NCBI RefSeq assembly: GCF_019966495.1
Contig: NZ_JAIMIA010000017.1
Location: forward strand, 1 to 64,000
DNA: 64,000 nucleotides
Source: Tateyamaria pelophila
GTDB lineage: Bacteria > Pseudomonadota > Alphaproteobacteria > Rhodobacterales > Rhodobacteraceae
Direction of reading: 5' to 3'
Made by a program: the position numbers and the translations under genes. The stretch's first letter is position 1. Every line of letters begins with the position of its first letter. Below the pieces are notes generated by a model. That model was not told where the DNA came from. It made no database searches and saw nothing but the letters and a program-made list of their open reading frames with translations. Of this stretch, positions 27,397 to 37,260 are shown one piece after another.

Positions 27397-29679
27397 ATGC
27401 CCGTTTCCGTCTCCTACCCGGGGGTCTATATCCAAGAAATACCCAGCGGCGCGCGCGCGATTGCCGGTGTTCCCACATCGATCGGTGCGTTCGTTGGCTA
27501 CACGTCGCGCGGACCGGTGGACGAAGCCCGACAAATCTTCAACTACGGAGACTTCGAACGCACCTTTGGCGGTCTGCATGTGGACAGCGATCTGTCCTAT
27601 GCGGTGAATCATTTCTTTCTGAATGGCGGCGGAACCTGCTGGATCGTCCGGGTGGCCGAAAACGCCTTGGCGGCTTCCGTCGGTCTCGAGACAGTTGCGG
27701 GAGCCGTGACGCTGACCGTCACCGCCTCCAGTGAGGGCATTTGGGGCAATAACCTGATGCTCAACGTCGACTACGCGACGGCGGACCCGGTCAACACTTT
27801 CAACCTGTCGATCACAGAGTTGGGCGAGCGCAACGGGCGGCTTGTTCCCCTGCGCAGTGAAACCCACCGAAACCTGTCTATGAATGACAGAGCGGCGACA
27901 TACGCACGGGAAGTCGTCAACGCAGCATCGGACCTGGTGGAGTTGACCGATGCCAACCTGCCCGGCACCGAGAACGCCACGGCGACAAGCTCGGTCACCC
28001 TCACCCCGGGAGATGTCACCGGCCTGACCGAAGACACACGGCGGCTGAACGTCTCTGTGGATGGGGGACCGGTGACAGAAATCCGGCTGTTCGACGGGGC
28101 CAACGAACTGGTTGATGTCGATGCTCTGGGCGGGCGCATAGAGACTTTGATCAACGCGCTGGACGGTGTCGCGGGCGTGACCCATACCAACGACGCTGGT
28201 GTTCTCACCTTTGTGTCGGGAACGTCCGGGCGGCGATCGTCCATTTCCTTCCGCAATGCTGCCAGCCAGAATGCGGCGGCTCTGTTGGGCCTTGGCGTCA
28301 TCAATGGGGGGCGCGAAGTCGCAGGGGCGCAGGAAACCCGGCCCGCTGCATCCGGCACGACAGGCGGACGGATCGACGATTTCGCCGCCGTCACCATCAG
28401 CGACAATGATCCGGTCAACGTGCAGCTTGTTGATCTGGACGCCGCAGGGGCGGTCGTGGGAACACCTGTTGAAACATTGGCAATCCCACTGACCCCTGTT
28501 CCGACGTCTTTGGGTCAGGCGCGTGCGCAAATTCAGGCCGGGCTTGCCGGAAGCGGTATTGCCGCATTTGCGGGGGCACGGGTGAATGTGATCGATGATG
28601 CGCTTGTGGTTACCCCCAGCGATGCGGTCCCCAGCCTGGGGTTCACTTTTAGCGGCGCCGGAGCAGATGCATTGAACCTCTCTGCAGCCGATGTCGATTT
28701 CGTCAACATCGCGGCCTATCAACCGGGCATCGGGCAAAGCAAGGCGGCGCAAGCCGCAGGGACAGGCGGCAGTGATGGCATTCCGCCAACTTCCGCGGCC
28801 TTCTATACTGGCAACAGGGTGGCCAAAACCGGGCTTTACGCGTTGGAAGACGCAGATAACATCAACATCATGGCATTCCCCGGGAACAGCGACATCGCGG
28901 TTCTGAGCACGGCCATCGCCTATGCCGAAGAACGCCGGTCCATGATCATCGTCGATATTGATCCCCTGATCGACTCCCTTGACGAAGCGCGGGATTGGGC
29001 GACGGATGCGGCCAACTCCTCTGTCAAAAGCACCAACTCGGTTGCCTATTTCCCGCGCGTACGATTGGCTGACCCTTTGCAAAACGGGCGGCTCAGGTCC
29101 TTTCCAAACTCCGGCTTGATGGCCGGGGTCTGGGCCCGAACGGACAATCAGCGCGGGATATGGAAAGCCCCGGCAGGCATCGAAACAAGCCTGAACGGCG
29201 TGCAGGCTCTCGACTACGTGTTGTCCGATCCCGAAAATGGGGTGCTGAACCCGCTGGGCCTGAACTGCCTGCGCTCGTTCCCGGTCTACGGCACCGTCAG
29301 TTGGGGGGCGCGCACCTTGGTCGGGGCCGATGCCCGCGCCAGCGAGTGGAAATATATACCGGTGCGGCGGGTCGCCCTTTATATCGAGGAAAGCCTCTAT
29401 CGCGGCACCCAATTCGCGGTGTTCGAACCCAATGACGAACCGCTTTGGTCGCAAATCCGGCTGGCTGTCGGCTCGTTCATGAACGGGCTGTTCCGCCAGG
29501 GTGCCTTTCAGGGCGCGTCGCCGAAGGATGCCTATTTCGTCAAGTGCGACGCGACAACGACAACGCAGGCCGATATCGATTTGGGCATCGTGAATATTCA
29601 GGTGGGTTTTGCACCGCTCAAACCCGCAGAATTCGTCGTCATTTCAATCCAGCAAATCGCGGATCAAAGCCCAACCTAG
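27397..29679 (+). CDS. Contractile tail sheath protein (Afp2-4/PVC sheath type)
   Basis: 760 residues. Start VSYPGVYIQEIPSGARAIAG and SIGAFVGYTSRGP are hallmark sheath N-termini, then FERTFGGLHVDSDLSYAVNH. The C-terminal half holds VAYFPRVRLADPLQ, SGLMAGVWARTDNQRGIWKA, and the tube-binding end (WKYIPVRRVALYIEESLYRG, IQVGFAPLKPAEFVVISIQQ). Between about 100 and 480 lies a large insertion, so it is longer than the 350-500 residue core sheaths. The protein forms the outer cylinder that shortens to drive the tube. Only one sheath gene is present, unlike the three of Afp. First gene of the operon, with AAGGAG at -9. Confidence 0.93.
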   Translation: MPVSVSYPGVYIQEIPSGARAIAGVPTSIGAFVGYTSRGPVDEARQIFNYGDFERTFGGLHVDSDLSYAVNHFFLNGGGTCWIVRVAENALAASVGLETVAGAVTLTVTASSEGIWGNNLMLNVDYATADPVNTFNLSITELGERNGRLVPLRSETHRNLSMNDRAATYAREVVNAASDLVELTDANLPGTENATATSSVTLTPGDVTGLTEDTRRLNVSVDGGPVTEIRLFDGANELVDVDALGGRIETLINALDGVAGVTHTNDAGVLTFVSGTSGRRSSISFRNAASQNAAALLGLGVINGGREVAGAQETRPAASGTTGGRIDDFAAVTISDNDPVNVQLVDLDAAGAVVGTPVETLAIPLTPVPTSLGQARAQIQAGLAGSGIAAFAGARVNVIDDALVVTPSDAVPSLGFTFSGAGADALNLSAADVDFVNIAAYQPGIGQSKAAQAAGTGGSDGIPPTSAAFYTGNRVAKTGLYALEDADNINIMAFPGNSDIAVLSTAIAYAEERRSMIIVDIDPLIDSLDEARDWATDAANSSVKSTNSVAYFPRVRLADPLQNGRLRSFPNSGLMAGVWARTDNQRGIWKAPAGIETSLNGVQALDYVLSDPENGVLNPLGLNCLRSFPVYGTVSWGARTLVGADARASEWKYIPVRRVALYIEESLYRGTQFAVFEPNDEPLWSQIRLAVGSFMNGLFRQGAFQGASPKDAYFVKCDATTTTQADIDLGIVNIQVGFAPLKPAEFVVISIQQIADQSPT

Positions 29680-29697
29680 GGAGAGGAGCGTCAAGAC

Positions 29698-30210
29698 ATG
29701 GCTCAATTCAGTGTAAATGCGCAACGCTTTGACCCGTACAAGAATTTCAAATTCCGGGTCCGTTGGGACGGCAAATTTGTTGCGGGCATTTCCAAGGTTG
29801 GATCGCTCAAGCGGATAACCGAGGTGGTCGAACACCGCGTCGGCGGGGATCCGTCGACAGGCCGCAAATCCCCCGGTCGCTCCAAATACGAACCCATCAT
29901 GCTTGAGCGTGGGGTGACCCATGACCTCGAATTCGAGCAATGGGCCAACAAGGTCTGGAATTACGGGACAGGGTTGGGCGCCGAGAGCTCTCTGGCTGAT
30001 TTCCGCAAGGACATCATCATCGAGATGTACAACGAGGCCGGGCAGCTTGCGATTGCCTATCAGGTCTTTCGCTGCTGGGTCTCTGAATTTCAGGCGCTGC
30101 CCGAATTGGACGCCAATGCAAACGCGATCGCGATCCAATCAATCAAACTGGAAAACGAAGGCTGGATTTGTGACACGGATGTCAACGAACCCGCAGAACC
30201 GACGCTGTAA
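29698..30210 (+). CDS. Inner tube protein (Afp1/5, Hcp-like)
   Basis: 170 residues, beginning MAQFSVNAQRFDPYKNFKFR. Conserved tube features are VSKVGSLKRITEVVEHRVGG-type text (here GISKVGSLKRITEVVEHRVG), SPGRSKYEPIMLERGVTHD and WVSEFQALPELDANANAIAI. It stacks as hexamers inside the sheath, and the lumen may carry cargo. It lies 18 bp after the sheath gene with GGGAGAGGAG before it. A single copy is seen, whereas Afp and PVC have two. Confidence 0.92.
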   Translation: MAQFSVNAQRFDPYKNFKFRVRWDGKFVAGISKVGSLKRITEVVEHRVGGDPSTGRKSPGRSKYEPIMLERGVTHDLEFEQWANKVWNYGTGLGAESSLADFRKDIIIEMYNEAGQLAIAYQVFRCWVSEFQALPELDANANAIAIQSIKLENEGWICDTDVNEPAEPTL

Positions 30211-30263
30211 TGCGCCAGAGAACGCGCCGCATCTAACGTGCAGCGCAGGACGAGGACAAGGAC

Positions 30264-30926
30264 ATGCGCTATCAGTTGGCGACATCCGGCATCCTTGCGG
30301 CGTGGGAAACCGGTGCCGCACGGCAGCCGCTTGACCGGGCTCTGGCCATCTTGTGGGCCGCCGGAGCTGCGCAGGATTGCGACCCTGCCGATCTGCCTCT
30401 TGCCGAGCGTGACGCCAGATTGCTCGCGATCCGCGCCAACAGTTTCGGTGCCGTCATGCCCGCGCGTGCAACGTGTCCGGAATGCAAAGCGGAAATGGCG
30501 ATGGACCTGAACGCGAATGATCTCGCAAACGCGCTGGCGCAGGGCAATTGGCAGGAAACCGATCCTCGGCCGCTGACCAGCCGCGACCTTGCCGCCGTGG
30601 CCGAATTGCAAGGTGACGCCGTGTTCGAGACGCTGCGCGCGCGGCTTGGCATCGATGCGGTCAACAGGGATGACATCGGTCAACAGACCGAGGACCTTGC
30701 CGCCGCAGCCGAGCTTTCCACACAGATCACATGCGCCGAGTGCGCCAACGACTGGACCGAAACGCTCGATGTTGCCGCGCATATCTGGGCCGATATCAGC
30801 ACGGCCACGCACAGGCTGTTGGGCGAAGTGGCAGACCTTGCCGCCGCCTTTGGGTGGTCCGAGGCGGATATCCTATCCCTGAGCCCGGCCCGCCGTGCCC
30901 TCTATCTTGAACGGGTGCGCAGCTGA
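30264..30926 (+). CDS. T4-type baseplate hub assembly chaperone with zinc ribbon
   Basis: 220 residues. The segment LPLAERDARLLAIRANSFGA followed by CPEC (Cys71, Cys74) and a second CAEC (Cys157, Cys160) matches the T4 baseplate-chaperone family (gp26/gp51-like) found in tail-like clusters. The four Cys probably bind one zinc. It ends SEADILSLSPARRALYLERV, also typical. It likely assists hub assembly and is probably not in the final particle. It overlaps the next gene as TGATG. Confidence 0.78.
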   Translation: MRYQLATSGILAAWETGAARQPLDRALAILWAAGAAQDCDPADLPLAERDARLLAIRANSFGAVMPARATCPECKAEMAMDLNANDLANALAQGNWQETDPRPLTSRDLAAVAELQGDAVFETLRARLGIDAVNRDDIGQQTEDLAAAAELSTQITCAECANDWTETLDVAAHIWADISTATHRLLGEVADLAAAFGWSEADILSLSPARRALYLERVRS

Positions 30927-31678
30927 TGGCGGGCGCGTTTCAACGATTGATTGCGCGCGCAACCGGCGCGCCAACGACGGGGCTTCGCCCGCAACTGCCC
31001 TCGCTGTTTGAAACGTCTGGCGGGCATGTCGGATTTGAGGAAATCCAGCAAGATACGCCGGTACGATCACCTGCGACAGCCCAATCGCAGCCTTCCGTTG
31101 CTCCATCCGATCCGGCATCCATGCCTCAAGCCATGATCAATTCGGAGCCCGGCGCCGTTGCAGCCAAAGCTCCGGCCGCAGCCCCTGATCCCCGTGAAGC
31201 ACAGACGTCCGCGCCCCAAAGCAGGAGCCTGCCAGCACAATCAAAACAGCAGCACCCCCTGCAGGACCACGTTCAACCTGCTCCGCTGTTGTCGAAACAC
31301 AGTCCAAATACAGCCAGAACAACGACAAGGTCTGCGGTGACCAGCCCTCCACTCAAGACAGAGGCGGATCAAGGGGCAGATCGTCCGCACACGGACACCC
31401 CCTTCGAGGCGACACCCCCGCCGCCGCCCCTTTTGGAGACGACCACGCACGATGCAACCGGCAACGTAGAAACACGTGAGGCGCCGACAGCTCCCTACCG
31501 GGCGGCTGCGTCAAATGCGGCCGCGCAAACCGAAGCGGCAGCACCGGAGATTACCATCCATATCGGACAGCTTGATGTCCGCACTGAACAGCCCCAGACG
31601 ATTGCGCCGCAACGCCCTGCCCCCAGAACCCGCAACTTGCCGTCACTTTCTGATTACCTTCGGGGGCGCGGATCATGA
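30926..31678 (+). CDS. Pro/Ala-rich eCIS-associated linker protein
   Basis: 250 residues. Residues about 40-200 are low-complexity (Ala, Pro, Gln, Ser, Thr) and presumably disordered. The C-terminus has a short conserved-looking end, ITIHIGQLDVR, then Arg/Pro, then LPSLSDYLRGRG. From memory, the same terminal pattern (I-x-V-x-I-G-x-x-x-V-R ... L-x-x-Y-L-R) recurs in comparable tail clusters just before the DUF4255 gene. Role unknown. It is not a classical helical tape measure. Start overlaps the chaperone stop; end overlaps the next ATG by 4 bp. Confidence 0.6.
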   Translation: MAGAFQRLIARATGAPTTGLRPQLPSLFETSGGHVGFEEIQQDTPVRSPATAQSQPSVAPSDPASMPQAMINSEPGAVAAKAPAAAPDPREAQTSAPQSRSLPAQSKQQHPLQDHVQPAPLLSKHSPNTARTTTRSAVTSPPLKTEADQGADRPHTDTPFEATPPPPPLLETTTHDATGNVETREAPTAPYRAAASNAAAQTEAAAPEITIHIGQLDVRTEQPQTIAPQRPAPRTRNLPSLSDYLRGRGS

Positions 31679-33015
31679 GCAACGTGCTGGCCATCGCCGC
31701 AGTGACGCAGCTTTTGAAGGATCTGCTCAACGACACGCTGGTCAATGGTGACGTGTCGCAGGTGCTGGGGGCGGACTTCACCGTGACAGCTCTGCCCCCG
31801 GATCGCATCGTCAGCGACAGCAATGAACAACCCGCACAGCTGAACCTGTTTCTTTACCGTTTGTCGCAAAACCAGGCCTACCGGAACACCGATCTGCCGA
31901 CTCGCGACGCTGCCGGACGGATCACGCAACGCCCGCGTCTGGCTCTGGATCTCCATTACATGCTGACGGCGGTTGCCGGTGAAGAACTGCATGCGGAAAT
32001 CCTGCTGGGCTATGCGATGCAGATGTTCCACGAAACGGCGATTTTCGGCCGCGACAGGATCCGCGCGGCACTTGAGCTTGCGGCGATTGACGACATCCTT
32101 CCGGCCGCGTTCGATACGCTCCGCGCCTCTGAGCTTGCGGATCAGATCGAAGTGATCAAGGTTACGCCCCGGACCCTCTCAATGGACGATATGTCCAAGC
32201 TTTTCACGGCATTTCAGGCCAGCTATCGCACGACAGTTGCCTATGACGTTTCCCTTGTCCTGATCGAGCGCGAGATCCCGGTACGTCCAACCCTGCCGGT
32301 CCTGTCGCGCGGCGGTTTGCGCGACCCTGCCACTGGCCGCGATCCCGGCGTCTCTGTACGTCCCGACGTCATGACCTCCGTGCCCACGATCAGTGGCATC
32401 CGGTCTGTGGACGACCATCCCGTCATGCGCCTTGGTGGACAGATCGAGATCACCGGTTTCAAGCTCGACGGTGGCCCCGGAACCGAGGTGATCGTGCGCT
32501 TCACGGAACCGGGCAGCACGCGGACACTGGAGATGGCGCCTATGTCCCCTTCCGCGCCAACCCGCTTGCTGGTCACGCTTCCGGGCATTGCCCCGCTCGC
32601 CCCTGGAAATCCGGCAATCGGGACAGTCCTTGATCCGGCCAGTTGGCGGATCGGGGCCTATGCTGTCGACGTCACCGTGCGCCAGGCTGACGGCCGCGCA
32701 CAGGTCTCAAACGGATTGCCGCTGGCCTTGGCTCCGGCCACAACGCCGTCTGTGCTTGCCGCACCGCCTGACGTTAACATCACGATGACCTGTGCGCCAC
32801 CTATCCGACCCGGTCAAACAGTCGCGATCCTTGCAGGACAGGAAATGCAAGTGCTGTCCTCGCCGGCTGCCCCGGAAACGGAAGTCACCGCGACCATTGC
32901 CGGTCTTACCTCTGGTTCGGACGTTCCGGTGCGCTTGCGCGTTGATGGCATCGACAGCCCGGTCATCGATCTGAGCACGACGCCGCCCCGTCTGGAAACG
33001 GTGACGGTACCATGA
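31675..33015 (+). CDS. Tail terminator/cap protein, DUF4255 (Afp16/Pvc16 type)
   Basis: 446 residues. Residues 1-190 are a DUF4255 domain: MSNVLAIAAVTQLLKDLLND, then QLNLFLYRLSQNQAYRNTDL and LALDLHYMLTAVAGEELHAE, then LLGYAMQMFHETAIFGRDRI. This domain caps the tube and sheath and fixes their ends. Residues about 240-446 are beta-rich and Ig-like (GQIEITGFKLDGGPGTEVIV), longer than the minimal cap of about 290 residues. ATGA overlaps are present on both sides. Confidence 0.85.
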   Translation: MSNVLAIAAVTQLLKDLLNDTLVNGDVSQVLGADFTVTALPPDRIVSDSNEQPAQLNLFLYRLSQNQAYRNTDLPTRDAAGRITQRPRLALDLHYMLTAVAGEELHAEILLGYAMQMFHETAIFGRDRIRAALELAAIDDILPAAFDTLRASELADQIEVIKVTPRTLSMDDMSKLFTAFQASYRTTVAYDVSLVLIEREIPVRPTLPVLSRGGLRDPATGRDPGVSVRPDVMTSVPTISGIRSVDDHPVMRLGGQIEITGFKLDGGPGTEVIVRFTEPGSTRTLEMAPMSPSAPTRLLVTLPGIAPLAPGNPAIGTVLDPASWRIGAYAVDVTVRQADGRAQVSNGLPLALAPATTPSVLAAPPDVNITMTCAPPIRPGQTVAILAGQEMQVLSSPAAPETEVTATIAGLTSGSDVPVRLRVDGIDSPVIDLSTTPPRLETVTVP

Positions 33016-34934
33016 CAACGCATTTCGAAAACACACACGGGATGACTGTCCCGCAACCCCGCGAAGGGTTGGATGCGCTGCTTTTGCAAGTGACGGCGCG
33101 GCTTGAGGCGCTGGCAGGCGACCAGCGCCTGACGGCCTTTGACACGTCCGAAACATCCGCATTGCCCCGGCTCTGCAAGATCTTTGGGCTGAGCGACGCA
33201 GAAGCCGAATTGCTTGTCCTTGCCGTCGGGTGCGAGCTGAGCGACACGCTCGCGCAACAGGTCACCGCGATCACAGGTTCACCCGGTGTTGGGGTGGCCA
33301 TCGCGCTCCGGCTCTTTGGCAGAGACGTCTGGGACATGCTTTGCCCCGAGGCACCGTTACGACACTGGCACCTGATCGACCTGACAGGCCAAGGTCCGTT
33401 GCGTCAGCGCGAGATACGCGTAGATGAACGGATCGTGCAGGCCCTGCTTGGAAACACCTATATTGACGCGCGGCTGACCGGGTTGCTCGAACGGATCGGA
33501 TTTGACGAACTGGCGACGCCGTCGGCGTCATTCGGCACCGTAATCGAGACCATTTCCCGGAGTTGGTCAAACAGCGATCCGCTTCCCGTCATCCTGCTCG
33601 GCGGCAAGGACAGGCGGTCACAGCGCGGCGTCGCAGCCGAGGTTGCCTCAGAATTTGGACTGGATCTTTTCCGCCTGCATGCACGTGACATCCCCACTGA
33701 CTGGAGCCAGAGCAAGTCACTTGCGCTCTTTGTTGACCGCGAGTTGGCGCTGTCCGGCGCCGCGCTGATCATTGAAACCTCACCGGATGATGTATCCAAG
33801 GCTGCGGCATTGGCCGATCGTCTGACCGGGCCAACCATTATCATCGCGGACGACCCGCCACTGACAGACCGTACACCGCGGCTGCGACTTGATCTCGCGC
33901 CCCACACAATCGGGTCCCAGCGGGACATTTGGCGCATGGCGCTTGGCCGGAAAACCGCTGACAGGCTCGGCCCCGCCGTCGATGCTCTGGCCGGGCAGTT
34001 TTCGCTGGATCCCGCCTCTATCAATTCCTCTGTTGCGATGGTCGGCACTCCTGATCCGAACATGACGACACATGATCTTGGCGCAGCGCTCTGGCACGCG
34101 GCGCGGCTTCAGGGGCGCCGCGCCCTGAACGGCCTCGCCGACCGCGTAGAAAGCGCTGCCGAATGGCAAGACCTGATCTTGCCAGACAGCCTGATATCGG
34201 CTCTGAAAGACGTCGCGGCCCAAGTGCGGGATGCATGGCGTGTGAACAATGACTGGGGCTGGGCCGACAAGAGCCCCCGAGGATTGGGAACGGCCGCCCT
34301 GTTTGCAGGCCCCTCGGGGACCGGAAAGACGCTCGCCGCCGAAGTGTTGGCCAATGACCTGTCCCTTGACCTCTACCGCGTCGATCTCAGCCAGATCATC
34401 AGCAAATATATTGGCGAGACGGAAAAGAACCTGTCGCGCATCTTTGCGGCAGCAGAAGATGGGGGCGCGGTATTGCTTTTTGACGAGGCGGACGCGCTTT
34501 TCGGAAAACGATCCGAAGTCAAGGACAGCCATGACCGATACGCCAATGTCGAGGTCAGCTACCTTTTGCAAAAAATGGAGTCCTATCGCGGGCTCGCCAT
34601 CCTGACGACGAACCAGAAATCGGCGCTGGACACCGCGTTCCTGCGTCGCTTGCGTTACGTTCTGACATTTCCATTTCCCGACACTGGCGCACGGGCAGAT
34701 ATCTGGCGACGTATATTTCCAAACGAGACACCCCTTGAGGCGTTGGATTACGACGCCCTCGCGGGGCTGTCCATTTCGGGTGGTTCGATCAGATCCATCG
34801 CTCTCAATGCATCCTACCTTGCTGCCGGCTCCCATGGCCCTGTCACCATGGCCCATATCCGACGCGCCACTTTCCGCGAATACGCCAAGCTCGGAAAGCC
34901 GGTTACGGCCATCGAAAAAGGATCATTCTCATGA
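33012..34934 (+). CDS. AAA+ ATPase of the injection system (Afp15/Pvc15 type)
   Basis: 640 residues. The N-terminal 400 residues are a divergent, family-specific region. The C-terminal AAA+ module has Walker A GPSGTGKT at 433-440, Walker [21 protein letters not shown] about 485-505, and a sensor/arginine-finger stretch [20 protein letters not shown]. In PVC-like systems this ATPase is needed for particle assembly or cargo loading. It overlaps DUF4255 upstream and the small gene downstream by 4 bp each. Confidence 0.88.
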   Translation: MTTHFENTHGMTVPQPREGLDALLLQVTARLEALAGDQRLTAFDTSETSALPRLCKIFGLSDAEAELLVLAVGCELSDTLAQQVTAITGSPGVGVAIALRLFGRDVWDMLCPEAPLRHWHLIDLTGQGPLRQREIRVDERIVQALLGNTYIDARLTGLLERIGFDELATPSASFGTVIETISRSWSNSDPLPVILLGGKDRRSQRGVAAEVASEFGLDLFRLHARDIPTDWSQSKSLALFVDRELALSGAALIIETSPDDVSKAAALADRLTGPTIIIADDPPLTDRTPRLRLDLAPHTIGSQRDIWRMALGRKTADRLGPAVDALAGQFSLDPASINSSVAMVGTPDPNMTTHDLGAALWHAARLQGRRALNGLADRVESAAEWQDLILPDSLISALKDVAAQVRDAWRVNNDWGWADKSPRGLGTAALFAGPSGTGKTLAAEVLANDLSLDLYRVDLSQIISKYIGETEKNLSRIFAAAEDGGAVLLFDEADALFGKRSEVKDSHDRYANVEVSYLLQKMESYRGLAILTTNQKSALDTAFLRRLRYVLTFPFPDTGARADIWRRIFPNETPLEALDYDALAGLSISGGSIRSIALNASYLAAGSHGPVTMAHIRRATFREYAKLGKPVTAIEKGSFS

Positions 34935-35176
34935 CGCAGAAAAACCCAAACGTCACCGTACGGATCGACCGGATAACTTCGGATCAACCCGGCCTTGAAA
35001 GCGCTGCATTGCAAGCGGCCCTGCTGGACGAAGTGCGCCGGGTTCTGGCGACACAAGGGGCATCGGCTTTTGGAAATGGCGGTCACCATTCACAAAAACA
35101 AGCGACCCTTTCCGAAGGCAGCGGCGCGCTTCACACGCGTATCGCCGCCGCGACGATAAAGGCGGTGTCGTCATGA
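34931..35176 (+). CDS. Small protein between the ATPase and DUF4157 genes
   Basis: 81 residues, [20 protein letters not shown] then ALQAALLDEVRRVLATQG. One amphipathic helix is likely; no domain is recognised. ATGA overlap with the ATPase stop and another with the 24-codon frame after it make translation credible. Possibly an adaptor or cargo-loading factor, judging only from position. Confidence 0.55.
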   Translation: MTQKNPNVTVRIDRITSDQPGLESAALQAALLDEVRRVLATQGASAFGNGGHHSQKQATLSEGSGALHTRIAAATIKAVSS

Positions 35177-35247
35177 ACATGTCACCTGCCCGCCCGCGCC
35201 GCCCATTGCCAAACGTCGGTGCAAAAAGGGGTCGAGCGAACCAATGA
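35173..35247 (+). CDS. Possible 24-residue Arg/Pro-rich micro-ORF
   Basis: Reads MNMSPARPRRPLPNVGAKRG then RANQ-stop. Its ATG overlaps the stop of the 81-residue gene and its stop overlaps the ATG of the DUF4157 gene, both as ATGA. It may encode a peptide, or merely keep ribosomes moving from one gene to the next (translational coupling). Confidence 0.4.
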   Translation: MNMSPARPRRPLPNVGAKRGRANQ

Positions 35248-36587
35248 AATCCGCAACGCATATATCCGACACGGCAACGCCAACGGTTGCAGCGCCCTCC
35301 AGGAACGCCGCTTTCGGGCCAGACATGAATGTCCGGCTTGGCAGTGTGAACGACGCGCACGAACGCGAGGCCGACGCCGTCGCGGACCATATTGTTTCCA
35401 GCCAAAGGACCCCTGAGAGCGCCGGTGCGCAAAGCGATCAGCTTCCGCGTGGGCTGGTCGACACCATCCAGATGAAACCCGACATCATCCAACGCGAATC
35501 CGATGAGCAGGAAGAAGAAGAGCTTTTGCAGGCCAAACCCTCCGGACCGGGCCTGATATCGGCTGGAACCAATGCCGCTGCTGCCGCTGTTTCGACCGGA
35601 GGCCAGCCAATGAGCCAATCCGAACGCAGTTACTTTGAACCGCGCTTTGGTCGCGACCTGTCGCAGGTGCGTCTGCACACCGGCAAGGGCGCGGCACAGG
35701 CCGCCAGAGGGATCGGGGCACGCGCGTACACATTGCGCAACCACATCGCTTTTGGGGCGGGGCAATATCAACCCTCCACCCATGAAGGCCGTCGCCTGAT
35801 GGCGCATGAATTGACCCACACCCTGCAACAAGGTCATGGCCAGACACTGCGCCGCTCGGTCGAGTTGCGCCCGCCGGGGCGGGGCGAGGCAAGCGCGTTC
35901 GACCGGGCCCAGGAATTGGTGGACAGGCTGAACGCCCAGTCTCCTGCCATCAGCTACACGCTGAACGGTCGGGTCCTCGAATATATTGTCGTCGATGAAC
36001 CGCAACTTCAGGATTTTGACCGACGGATGATCTCTTTCATCGACGGCCCGCAAACGCTGCCACTGCGACTGATCAACAGTTCGGGCCGGGTGGGCGGTGC
36101 CAACCTGTTCATAGACAGTTTCATCACGGGCTACATGGATCTGGACGACATGATGGCCAGCGATGACGTCAGCTTCCGGATGAACATGATCCACATCCTG
36201 ACAGAGCGGAATGAGGTGCCCGATTACGCCAGCAAGATCGGCACGAATATGGGTGGGTTCGACCGGGCACACCGCTTGGGTAATGAAGCCGAAGCGGATC
36301 ACCTCAAGGCCGTGGTCGGCGATCCTACGATCCGTTTCATCTATGAGGAAACACGGTCAAACGGCACCACCGTTTTCGGCTTCAGGAGCGACGAAGGCTA
36401 TCGGATCTTTCACATTTTCCGAGGCGCGAATTCGGCGACCCGAGGTGGCATTCTCTTGGTGCGTACCGCAGATGGCCGTCGCATCACACTCGAAGCATTC
36501 CTGGCAGAACGGGCTGCCGCTGCCGCAACAGCGGCGGGTGCGGCGGCAGCAGGCGCTGTGGCAGGCACCGCGGGATCGATACAATGA
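35244..36587 (+). CDS. DUF4157 protein, candidate eCIS cargo
   Basis: 447 residues. After a disordered start, residues about 130-200 form the DUF4157 (eCIS core) domain: MSQSERSYFEPRFGRDLSQV, RLHTGKGAAQAARGIGARAY, then HIAFGAGQYQP and MAHELTHTLQQG. The last contains HExxH (His188-Glu-Leu-Thr-His192), a metalloprotease-like zinc motif. An acidic DEQEEEELLQAKPSG repeat-like stretch precedes it. The C-terminal 240 residues are a separate domain of unknown activity (YTLNGRVLEYIVVDEPQLQD, MIHILTERNE, FDRAHRLGNEAEADHLKAV), ending in an Ala-rich tail. DUF4157 is a known marker of proteins associated with eCIS, often N-terminal to toxins. Cargo or tube-loading status is inferred. Confidence 0.78.
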   Translation: MKSATHISDTATPTVAAPSRNAAFGPDMNVRLGSVNDAHEREADAVADHIVSSQRTPESAGAQSDQLPRGLVDTIQMKPDIIQRESDEQEEEELLQAKPSGPGLISAGTNAAAAAVSTGGQPMSQSERSYFEPRFGRDLSQVRLHTGKGAAQAARGIGARAYTLRNHIAFGAGQYQPSTHEGRRLMAHELTHTLQQGHGQTLRRSVELRPPGRGEASAFDRAQELVDRLNAQSPAISYTLNGRVLEYIVVDEPQLQDFDRRMISFIDGPQTLPLRLINSSGRVGGANLFIDSFITGYMDLDDMMASDDVSFRMNMIHILTERNEVPDYASKIGTNMGGFDRAHRLGNEAEADHLKAVVGDPTIRFIYEETRSNGTTVFGFRSDEGYRIFHIFRGANSATRGGILLVRTADGRRITLEAFLAERAAAAATAAGAAAAGAVAGTAGSIQ

Positions 36588-36603
36588 TCAAGGAAGACAG
36601 ACG

Positions 36604-37260
36604 ATGACCGGATTCCCCAACTCTCCGCGGCTCATTCGATCCGGGCTGGTGCTTGTCTCGCCGCAAAGCGGCGCGGTCGATCGTATCATATCATTGCCAT
36701 ATGCGCCTGAAACCCTCACGCGCCAGATCGAAGCACAAACCGTACAGGACGAACCGAACCGGTCACAGCCTTTGCGCCTGACGGGCCCCGCTGTCGAGAC
36801 CATCAAGTTCGATGCCGTCATCGATGCAACCGATCAGCTCGAATTCCCGGACAAGAACGCAAACGCGACGTCGGCGGGTATTTTTCCCACTTTGTCCGCA
36901 CTGGAAACGATGCTCTACCCCACGACTGCGCAGTTGGAACAGCAAAACGCGCAGGCGTCAGCGGGTACATTTTCGATCGCTCCTGCGCAAACCCCGCTCG
37001 CGCTGTTCGTCTGGAGCGCGCACCGCATCATGCCCGTCCGCCTGACCTCGCTCAAAATCAGCGAAGAGTTTTTTGACGCGAATCTCAACCCAGTCCGGGC
37101 CAAGGTTTCCGTCTCCTTGCGGGTGCTGTCGGTTGACGATCTTGGCTTCAATCATCGCGGCAGCGGGCTCTTCATGGCGTATCTTCAGGCCAAGGAACAA
37201 CTTGCCGCAAAAGCCATCGGTGGGGGGCTTGAAACCCTTGGTGCAGGAGGGCTCGCATGA
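36604..37260 (+). CDS. CIS tube-initiator/hub protein (Afp7-like N-terminal part)
   Basis: 218 residues from the ATG at 36604, chosen for the AAGGAAG site upstream; the frame is open further 5' but that part is antisense-like filler over the DUF4157 gene. It begins SPRLIRSGLVLVSPQSGAVD and has YAPETLTRQIEAQ and RLTGPAVETIKFDAVIDATD, then LFVWSAHRIMPVRLTSLKIS, all typical of the CIS tube/hub family. It joins tube to spike. In Afp7 this unit is fused to a LysM domain; here the LysM part is a separate downstream gene. Confidence 0.8.
   Translation: MTGFPNSPRLIRSGLVLVSPQSGAVDRIISLPYAPETLTRQIEAQTVQDEPNRSQPLRLTGPAVETIKFDAVIDATDQLEFPDKNANATSAGIFPTLSALETMLYPTTAQLEQQNAQASAGTFSIAPAQTPLALFVWSAHRIMPVRLTSLKISEEFFDANLNPVRAKVSVSLRVLSVDDLGFNHRGSGLFMAYLQAKEQLAAKAIGGGLETLGAGGLA

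Noticed and set aside
27286-29454. A 722-codon open frame antisense to the sheath gene
   Set aside because: The plus strand encodes an unmistakable sheath. The antisense translation is rich in R, G, C, H and Q with no family pattern, as expected for a mirror frame in GC-rich DNA.
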